Positions 56,572-64,000 of a DNA stretch of 64,000 nucleotides are shown piece by piece (position 1 is the first letter of the stretch; every line of letters starts with the position of its first letter). The DNA comes from Deltaproteobacteria bacterium (GTDB lineage: Bacteria > Myxococcota_A > UBA9042 > PHBI01). The stretch covers positions 1 through 64,000 of the forward strand of contig WYBB01000115.1 of NCBI GenBank assembly GCA_011526585.1, given 5' to 3'. A program made the position numbers and the translations under genes. Under the pieces are notes generated by a model, which was not told the origin of the DNA, made no database searches, and saw nothing but the letters and a program-made list of their open reading frames with translations.

Positions 56572-57591
56572 ATGACGACGCCGGCCGATCCGATCCGCAG
56601 CGCGCGCCAGCGCCGAGCCGCCCTGGTGACCTCGGGCGTCGTGCCGCCCGAGCACGCGCCCACCCCGATGCCGCCGAAGAAGAAGGGTCGCTACGGGACC
56701 CAGAACCTCGTCGTCGCCGCGGCGCAGCTGCTCGGGTGGGCGGCCTTGCTGACCGCGATCGATCGAGCGCCCGCATGGCTCGCGCCGCCGCTCGTCTTCG
56801 TCTTCTGCATGCTGATGCAGGGCGTCTTCTCGATGATGCACGAGTACTTCCACGACAACGCCCACCCCGACCGGCGCGTGTCGTACGGGATCGGCTTTGC
56901 GCTCTCGCTCGTCTTCGGCACCTCGGCGACGCTGCACCGCGTCAACCACTGGGGCCATCACGTGCGCAACCGCACGCCGGCCGAGCAGGGCGAGTTCATC
57001 CACGAGGGCGAGTCGCCGCTCGGCAAGGTCCTCCTCTACTACTTCGCGGTGACCTGCGGTCTGTGGCTCTCGGGGCTCGTCTTCCCGGTCATCGCCCTCT
57101 TCGTGCCCTATCGGGCGGTGCACTGGCTCTCCTCGCACGAGCGCTACAACACCTACTCGGCGGCCTTCGCGCAGTTCAAGCCGCGCGACTGGACCCGCAT
57201 GCGCTGGGAGGGCCTGGCGCTGATCGCGCTCTGGAGCGCGCTCATCCTGTGGGGGCCGTGGTCGACCACGACGCTCGCGGTCGCCTACGCGGCCTTCGCG
57301 TTCTCGTGGTCATCGCTGCAGTGGGTCTATCACCTGCGCACGCCGCTCGACGTCGTCGAGGGTGCCTACAACCTGCGCCTGCCGACGGTGCTGCGCTGGA
57401 TGTGGTTGTCCTTCAACATGAACCTGACGCACCACCGCAAGCCGTACCTGCCCTGGCAGGAGCTCTGGGCCGCGTCGGATCCGCGCGAGACCCAGCCGCT
57501 CTGGTATCGCTGGCTCCTCATGGCGCTGCCCCCCGAGCGCTTCCCGGAGGATCCCACCGCGCTCGCGCGCTTCGAGAAGCGCTATTTCTGA
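56572..57591 (+). CDS. Membrane fatty-acid desaturase/hydroxylase (2)
   Basis: The 339-residue protein has the His boxes HEYFHD, HRVNHWGHH and THHRKPY in the desaturase layout. The last box is of the NLTHHRKPYLPW type rather than the HxxHH of desaturases 1 and 3, so this one may act on a different substrate. ATG at 56572 has AGGA 8 bases upstream and is preferred to the ATG at 56563. The alpha/beta hydrolase gene follows. Confidence 0.87.
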   Translation: MTTPADPIRSARQRRAALVTSGVVPPEHAPTPMPPKKKGRYGTQNLVVAAAQLLGWAALLTAIDRAPAWLAPPLVFVFCMLMQGVFSMMHEYFHDNAHPDRRVSYGIGFALSLVFGTSATLHRVNHWGHHVRNRTPAEQGEFIHEGESPLGKVLLYYFAVTCGLWLSGLVFPVIALFVPYRAVHWLSSHERYNTYSAAFAQFKPRDWTRMRWEGLALIALWSALILWGPWSTTTLAVAYAAFAFSWSSLQWVYHLRTPLDVVEGAYNLRLPTVLRWMWLSFNMNLTHHRKPYLPWQELWAASDPRETQPLWYRWLLMALPPERFPEDPTALARFEKRYF

Positions 57592-57637
57592 GCGCGCGAC
57601 CGCGCCGTGGTCCCCGCGCGGCTTCGAGGCCTTCCGC

Positions 57638-58504
57638 GTGCGCTTCCCGGCGACGCCGGCGCTCGACCTGCCCGACGACGAAACGGCCGGGCGCTTCATC
57701 ACCGCCTGGGAGCGGCTGGCCGAACCGGGGGCACGCCGCGCCGCGCTGTGGGAGCGGCGCGCCACGACGGTCGTGCTGGTGCGCGGCTACCTCGGCCGCT
57801 ACATGCCGGGCAACTTCATCTCGGCGTGGCACGCGCTCAGGCGCGCGGGCCTCGACGCACACATCGCTCCGACCCGACCGGGTGGCACCGTCGCCGACAA
57901 CGCAGCGCGAATCGCGCGCGCGATCGATCGGCTGCCGCGCACGCGCCCCCTGATCTTCGCGGGTCACTCCAAGGGCGGGATCGAGGCGCTCTCGCTGCTG
58001 ATCGCGCGCCCCGATCTGGCGGCGCGCACGCGCACGGTGCTCCTGTCGCAGACGCCGCACGGCGCGTCGCGGGTTCTCGAGAGCGTGCTCTGCCGCATGC
58101 ACGCCGATAGCCTCGTATCACGGCGACGGCTGGCGGAGCTGACCCAGCGCGCAGGCCTGCACCTGCTCGGCGCTGCGAGGGCGGGCCGCGAGCTCACCGG
58201 CGATCGCCTGCCTGCGCTGCTCGCGCCGATCGACCGCGCGCTTGTCGAGCTGCCATTCCCGATCGTGCAGACGGCGTCCTGGTCGACGCGCCCGACGACG
58301 TGGCTCGACTCGTTTCACGAGCGGCTCGGCGAGATCGCGCCCGGGGTCGCGCACGACGGGCAGTTCCTGCTGGCCGATCTGATCTGGCCCGCGCCGGTGC
58401 GACACGTGCTCCTGCCCCACCTCGATCACGCGCAGCCGGTGATGGACGGTTTCGGCTTCGACTCGGCGCGCTACTGGCAGACGCTGCTCGCGACCGAGGC
58501 CTGA
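57638..58504 (+). CDS. Alpha/beta hydrolase (lipase/esterase-like)
   Basis: The 288-residue protein has the nucleophile elbow GHSKGG (about 109-114) of alpha/beta hydrolases, with candidate acidic and His residues (DHAQPVMDG near the C-terminus). No signal peptide is present, so it probably acts in the cytoplasm. GTG at 57638 is the best available start. It follows desaturase 2 by 46 bases and is probably in its transcript; substrates could be lipid or acyl esters. Confidence 0.75.
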   Translation: MRFPATPALDLPDDETAGRFITAWERLAEPGARRAALWERRATTVVLVRGYLGRYMPGNFISAWHALRRAGLDAHIAPTRPGGTVADNAARIARAIDRLPRTRPLIFAGHSKGGIEALSLLIARPDLAARTRTVLLSQTPHGASRVLESVLCRMHADSLVSRRRLAELTQRAGLHLLGAARAGRELTGDRLPALLAPIDRALVELPFPIVQTASWSTRPTTWLDSFHERLGEIAPGVAHDGQFLLADLIWPAPVRHVLLPHLDHAQPVMDGFGFDSARYWQTLLATEA

Positions 58505-58645
58505 AAGACTGTCGGAAATCGGCTGCGGCGGGCGTCCGCGGCGTCGGTCGGTCGGGCGCTTGTGCGGCGTACTCAAGTACGCCTCCGCGCTTCCTTCCCT
58601 CCCTCCTTGCGGCCATCCCGCCTCGCTCGATTTCTGACAGCCTTT
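58504..58645. repeat. Repeat-like intergenic element with imperfect terminal inverted repeats
   Basis: AAAGACTGTCGGAAATCG (58504-58521) is inverted as CGATTTCTGACAGCCTTT (58628-58645), matching at 16 of 18 positions. Inside lies a perfect 8-bp palindrome with 2-base loop (GGCGTACT CA AGTACGCC, 58566-58583). The whole sits between two convergent genes. It resembles a small non-autonomous (MITE- or REP-like) element or a strong bidirectional terminator. Confidence 0.6.
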
Positions 58646-58661
58646 CGCTGAGCTCGGCGCT

Positions 58662-59728
<1,067 letters not shown>

Positions 59729-59732
<4 letters not shown>

Positions 59733-61384
59733 CGGGGCAGCTCCGGATCGGCAGCGGGGAAGACGTCGGGCCAGAACGAGCGCCCGTCGAGGAGTGTCGG
59801 CTTGATGTCGCCGAGACGCTGGCCGCGCGCTTCGAGAGCGGCGAGCCAGCGATCGCGCCCGCGCGCGATGCGCTGCACGACGATCGGACCGAGCTGGCCG
59901 AGCTCGCGACAGTAGCGATAGGCGTGGCCGCTGGCGAGCCGTCGGTCGAGCTCCGCGGCCAGCGCGGCGAGGGCGGCGTCCGACGCGGCGCTGTCGAGGT
60001 AGAGGCGATAGTGCGGTGCGCGACCGCCGGCGGGCGCGAGCAAGGCGAAGTCCCACGCACGCGGGGACAGGCCGAGCGCGGCACGGGCGGCGGCGAGGGC
60101 GAGCTCGGCCTGGCGCGCGTGCACCTTCTCGCCGGCGAGATCGGAGACCTGGTCGAGCTTGCCGACGAAGCACACGCGCAGCGGCGCGACGGCGCGCACG
60201 ACGTCCTTCAGGTGATAGCGCACGAGCCCGCCGCGCGTCGTGATGAGCGGCGAGTATTCGCAGCCGATCTCGAGCTCGTGCGCGAGCAGCGGGCGGCGCG
60301 AGCGATCGACCGCGCCGTCGTGGTCGAGCGGCAGGAACTCGAAGAAGGTGCTCGTCAGCGCGAGCAGGGCACCCGGCTGCGATGGTCCGCCGACGGGCAC
60401 CGACACGACGCCTTCGGTCGCGAGGAGTCCCTTCGGCTCGAGCGCGACGCCGGGAAAGAGCGCCGCGAGCTCGGGCACGAAGGCGGCCGAAGGCCCATCG
60501 GCCCAGGTCGAGATCACGCGCAGCGCGGGGAAGAGGCGGCGCCCGAGATCGGCGTGCGGCAGGGCCGCGATCAGCGCTCGGCGGCGCTCGGCCGGGAGGA
60601 GCGCCGCGATCGGATCGGGGTCCTGGACGAGGTGCCGCAAGAGCACGCTCAGGAAGGTCGGGCTCCACACCGAGATGAGCCCGAGGTGCGGCGCCGAGAG
60701 CAGGTGCAGGAGGGTCTGCCGCCGCCAGGTCGCCATGTCGGGCGCGTGCGCGACCGACGGCGGCACGGCGAGCGAGCGCGCGATCACGAAGCGCCGGATC
60801 GGTCCGAAGTATGCGCTGTCGTCTTCGATGCCGATCGGCACCCCACCATGGGTGGAGCGCTCGCCCTGCGAGACCGGTGAGAGCGACCAGTAGCTCGGGC
60901 GCGCGAGGAGACCCGGGTGACGGCGGTGCAGGTCGAGGAGCCACGGGTTCGTCGCGGCGGCGAAGTCCGCGAGCAACCCGGCGGTGTAGGGCACGAGCTT
61001 GGTCGTCGTGCCGGTCGAGCCGCCCGAGCGCTCGAAGAAGCGGACCGGCTCGCGGGTGAGCACGCCGGTCTCGCCGGCGGCGATGCGAGCGAGCCACGGC
61101 TCGAGCGCCTCGTGATCGACGATCGGCGCGCGACGCTGGAAGCTCTCGACCGACTCGACGCCCGTGAGGAACGCGCGGTGATAGGCGCTCCCCGCGAGCG
61201 CCCGCAGGTGCGAGCGCAAGAGCGCGGCCTGGGTGTGCGCGGGGTGGCGCCGCGCGCGCGAGAGACGCAACGCGGCCGGCACGAGGCTCGCAAGCCAGGG
61301 CGGCTGCAGGAGCGCGAGCCAGGGATCGCGTCCGCCGATGCGGCGCGGGATGCGGGTCGGTCCCGTCGACAACGCCGCTGCCAT
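59729..61384 (-). CDS. GH3-like acyl-adenylating enzyme
   Basis: The 551-residue protein matches GH3 adenylate-forming enzymes: RSGGSTGTTTKLVPYT (ATP loop), STFFEFLPL, TTRGGLVRYHLKDVVRA and LDQVSDLAGEKV. In plants these conjugate jasmonate or auxin to amino acids through an adenylate; bacterial ones are less known and probably activate an acid for amide formation. It opens the two-gene unit with the Rieske oxygenase. Confidence 0.85.
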
Positions 61385-61434
61385 AGCGCCTTCGGCGCCG
61401 GCCAGGCAAGATCGCGCGGCGCCCCATCTGATTC

Positions 61435-62508
61435 ATGTCGGTGGCAGCGCCAGCGACCGGGCGGTATCATCGGTGCGTGACGGCCCAGGTCCAGAGCTCG
61501 GATGCACACCTCGTCGCGGACCTCGAGGTCTCGCTCGAGTCGGCCCTCGAGACGGACGGCGGCGTGCGCCGACGCGATGTGCCGCGCGCGCTCCTCTTGC
61601 GCGCGACGATCCCCGATCTCCTCCGCCAGGCCGGGGTCGACTGGGCGCTCCTCGCCCTGCTCTGGACCGCGATGGCGCTCTCACCGACCTGGCTCGACCT
61701 GCCGCTGATGCTGCTCGTCGCCGGGCGGCTGCACGCGCTCGGGGTGATCCTCCACGACGCGACGCACATGCCGTTGCGCGGCAAGGACTGGCGTACGCGC
61801 ATGCTCGAGGTGCTGGTCGCGTACCCGATCGCGACCACGCTCGACGCGATGCGCTATCACCACCTGCGCCATCATCGCGACAGCGGCATGGCGTCCGATC
61901 CGTACTTCAAGGCCGGCGTCGACGAGCACCGCGGTCGCTGGCTCGTGCAGTGGCTCCGGGGCTTGCTGCTGATGCCTTTCTGGACGGTGCGTGCGCCGTT
62001 CGGTCTGCTCGCGAGCATCGTGCCTTCGCTGCGACCGGCCTACGCGCGCGTCTTCCTGCAGGATCGCTCGGGCGCATCATCCGAGGCGCTGCGGGAATCG
62101 CGCGAGGTGGCGAAGTGTGCGCGCGAGGAGCTCGGCCAGGTGATCTTCCAGGCGCTCTTGCTCGTCGCGTTCGTGCGCTGGCCCGCGGCGATGGCGTGGC
62201 ACTATGCGCTACCTGCGACGATCACCGGGCTCCTCGCGAGCTACCGCGTGCTCTGCGAGCACCGCTACGTGGCGACGAGCGATCGCACGCTCGCCACGAT
62301 CCTCGCGACGACGCGCGATCACCACCTGCGCTGGTGGGAGCGGGTGTTCTTCGCGCCCCGCAACATCGGCTTTCACGTCGTGCACCACCTCCATCCGCAG
62401 GTCGCGCAGCAGCACCTGCCCGCGCTGCGCGACCACTATCGTGAACGATTGCCGCGCTATCCGGCGCCCGACGGCTGGCCGCGACCCGGGGGCGCGCGCG
62501 ATGGCTGA
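61435..62508 (+). CDS. Membrane fatty-acid desaturase/hydroxylase (3)
   Basis: The 357-residue membrane protein has the His boxes HDATH, HHLRHH and HVVHHLHP, in the standard desaturase layout. The ATG at 61435 lies 50 bases from the divergent GH3-like start; a GTG at 61477 would remove 14 residues. Its stop overlaps the following acyltransferase by 8 bases, so the two are coupled. Confidence 0.87.
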   Translation: MSVAAPATGRYHRCVTAQVQSSDAHLVADLEVSLESALETDGGVRRRDVPRALLLRATIPDLLRQAGVDWALLALLWTAMALSPTWLDLPLMLLVAGRLHALGVILHDATHMPLRGKDWRTRMLEVLVAYPIATTLDAMRYHHLRHHRDSGMASDPYFKAGVDEHRGRWLVQWLRGLLLMPFWTVRAPFGLLASIVPSLRPAYARVFLQDRSGASSEALRESREVAKCAREELGQVIFQALLLVAFVRWPAAMAWHYALPATITGLLASYRVLCEHRYVATSDRTLATILATTRDHHLRWWERVFFAPRNIGFHVVHHLHPQVAQQHLPALRDHYRERLPRYPAPDGWPRPGGARDG

Positions 62509-63637
62509 GCTGTCGGTGCGCGGCGACGGCTGGCACCTCGTGCGCGCCGGCCCGCAACACAACGAGGCCTTGTGCGAGCTCTTCGCGAGCGTGCACCTCA
62601 AGTCGGCGCTCGACCTCACGCAGGAGCGCGACCCCGACTTCTTCATGCTGCCGCGCATGCACCAGGGCAGCGCGGCGGCCACCGCGGTGGGCCTCGACGA
62701 CGAGGGCCGCGTCGTCGGCTGCGGAACGGTGATCGTGCGCGACGGCTGGTTCGACGGGCGCCGCGTCACCAGCGGCTACCTGTGCGACCTGCGGGTCGCG
62801 CCGGGGTTTCGCGGCGGGCTCCACCTCGCGCGCGGGTACGGAGAGTTCATGGCCTGGATCAGCCGAGAGCTCGGCGCCGAGCTGTTCACGACGGTGATCT
62901 TCGACTCGAACCGCGCCGCCCTGCGCGCGCTCACCGAGCGCTCCGACAAACGTCGCGAGCAGCCGGTCTACCGCCCGATGACGCCGTTCGAGATGGTGTC
63001 GGTGCAGTTCACGACGAAGCGCGCCGCGCCCGGCGCGCACGTGCGCAGCGCGACCGCGGCCGATCGCGAGCGCCTGGTCGCCTTCCTCGCAGAGCGCGCA
63101 CGCGCGCGCGTGCTCGGCGAGGTCCTCACCGCGGAGCGCTTCGACGAGCGGCTCGCGCTGTGGCCCGGCTTCGCGCTCGAGGACTTCCTCATCGCCGAGC
63201 GCGGCGCACGCATCGTCGGTTGCCTCGCCCCATGGGACACCGGCGCGTTCAAGCGCACGCGCGTGCTCGGCTATCACGGCCGCATGGCGTGGCAGCGGCG
63301 CCTCTTCGACCTCGGCGCGCGCCTGCGCGGGTTCTCGCCCCTGCCTCGACCGGGCGCCTGCTTTCGCTTCGCGTTTCTCACGCACCTCGAGATCGAAGGT
63401 GACGACCCCGCCATCCTGCGCGAGCTCCTGCTCGCGGCGTACGCCCGCCTGCGCCCGCGTGGCCTTCACTTCATGAGCGCGTTCGTGGCGCGCGGCTCGC
63501 CGCTGGCGGCCGCCTTCTCCGGGTTCTTCACGACGCGCACCGCGATGACGCTCTACGCCGTGCACCCACCCGAGAGCCGGTGGGCTTCGGTCGAGCTGGC
63601 GACGTTGCACCCTGGCTTCGAGATGGCGCTGTCGTGA
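62501..63637 (+). CDS. Two-domain GNAT-type N-acyltransferase (putative)
   Basis: The 378-residue protein has a GNAT-like core: LCDLRVAPGFRGGLHLARGY (acyl-CoA loop region, R-x-x-G type) and LFTTVIFDSNRAALRAL. A second, weaker GNAT-like half occupies about 190-375. It overlaps desaturase 3 by 8 bases. With the GH3-like enzyme and the 54027 gene it suggests amide or acyl-lipid synthesis. Acceptor unknown. Confidence 0.72.
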   Translation: MAELSVRGDGWHLVRAGPQHNEALCELFASVHLKSALDLTQERDPDFFMLPRMHQGSAAATAVGLDDEGRVVGCGTVIVRDGWFDGRRVTSGYLCDLRVAPGFRGGLHLARGYGEFMAWISRELGAELFTTVIFDSNRAALRALTERSDKRREQPVYRPMTPFEMVSVQFTTKRAAPGAHVRSATAADRERLVAFLAERARARVLGEVLTAERFDERLALWPGFALEDFLIAERGARIVGCLAPWDTGAFKRTRVLGYHGRMAWQRRLFDLGARLRGFSPLPRPGACFRFAFLTHLEIEGDDPAILRELLLAAYARLRPRGLHFMSAFVARGSPLAAAFSGFFTTRTAMTLYAVHPPESRWASVELATLHPGFEMALS

Positions 63638-63900
63638 TGCATCAGCCCCGCTCGGTTCGCCGCTGGCGCCGAGCTGGGCGACCACGCGCAGCCTGACCTC
63701 GCCGGTCCGGTCGCTGGGGCCGTGTCCCGTGACACGTCCCGTGGCCACGCGCGTCGCGGGGCCGACCTCGATCCATCGACGCGTCTCGACGACGCCTCGG
63801 GGCTCGGCCGCGCGAGCCGTGCTGGACTCGACGGGGGTAGCCTCGTCGCCCTGGCAGGCGGATTGCACCGGTGGGGGTCACCCCCCACCGGAGTCCGCCC
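63638..63900. other. Gap without a supported gene
   Basis: I see no convincing coding frame, hairpin or repeat in this 263-base stretch between the acyltransferase and the lipoprotein at the edge. Confidence 0.5.
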
Positions 63901-64000
63901 ATGACACGCCTCCGTGCGCTCTGCTCGTTCGTCTCATCCGTCCTGCTCTCGACCGCGTTCGCGCCCGGCTGTGAGCCGATCGAGGATCCCCCCGCCGACC
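63901..64000 (+). CDS. 5' end of a lipoprotein gene (partial)
   Basis: An ATG at 63901 opens a frame with a signal peptide and a lipobox-like site (AFAPGC) followed by an acidic, Pro-rich start (EPIEDPPAD). It runs off the window edge, so only about 33 residues are visible. The layout matches the other lipoproteins here; no function can be given. Confidence 0.6.
   Translation, partial: MTRLRALCSFVSSVLLSTAFAPGCEPIEDPPAD

Overview
The window is very GC-rich, coding-dense DNA with no rRNA, tRNA, IS element, phage or CRISPR signature that I can see. The protein repertoire points to a member of the Myxococcota (former Deltaproteobacteria): a eukaryotic-type Ser/Thr kinase next to an FHA-sigma54 activator, many secreted lipoproteins with Asp/Glu-rich linkers, PEGA and RCC1-repeat lipoproteins, FG-GAP and thrombospondin-type-3/MopE-like calcium-binding surface proteins, and a C-terminal Cys + hydrophobic helix + Arg tail resembling the MYXO-CTERM sorting signal. 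The species cannot be named from sequence alone.

Layout. 1-5.7 kb: a flotillin (SPFH) gene, a membrane-anchored metallophosphoesterase, a nucleotidyltransferase pair resembling a toxin-antitoxin system, and a YqiJ/NfeD-like protein, the usual flotillin partner. 5.8-15.4 kb: PEGA-domain protein, Ser/Thr kinase divergent from an FHA-AAA-Fis sigma54 activator, two RCC1 lipoproteins around a small lipoprotein, a frameshifted gene with an eCIS-like leader, and a lipoprotein. 15.5-26.7 kb: FAD/NAD(P) oxidoreductase, two tandem secreted caspase-like proteins, an OPT transporter, a two-domain M16 peptidase, and a zinc-protease-like lipoprotein. 26.8-34.8 kb: an exported Lon-type protease without an AAA module plus a PEGA lipoprotein, a degenerate FGE-domain membrane protein, a DUF4157 (eCIS core) protein with a helical-repeat partner, and a His-rich lipoprotein.

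34.8-46.8 kb: four large minus-strand surface or secreted genes (FG-GAP protein, two related Cys-rich lipoproteins, and a 1.3-kaa repeat protein). 46.9-53.1 kb: TrmI, a DUF2188-like protein, a sugar epimerase and glycosyltransferase pair, an exported unknown, and a small two-repeat protein with the same eCIS-like leader. 53.3-63.6 kb: a lipoprotein followed by a compact block of ten overlapping or closely packed genes that looks like an uncharacterised lipid pathway: three membrane fatty-acid desaturases, a Rieske oxygenase, a GH3-like acyl-adenylating enzyme, two GNAT-like acyltransferases, an alpha/beta hydrolase and a PAP2-type phosphatase. The last 100 bases begin another lipoprotein.

The most interesting leads are (i) the shared leader motif in three otherwise unrelated proteins, one of them the DUF4157 protein, (ii) the lipid-modification block, (iii) the paired secreted caspase-like proteins with Tudor/chromo-barrel-like tails, whose shared upstream region carries hexanucleotide repeats, and (iv) the exported stand-alone Lon protease.
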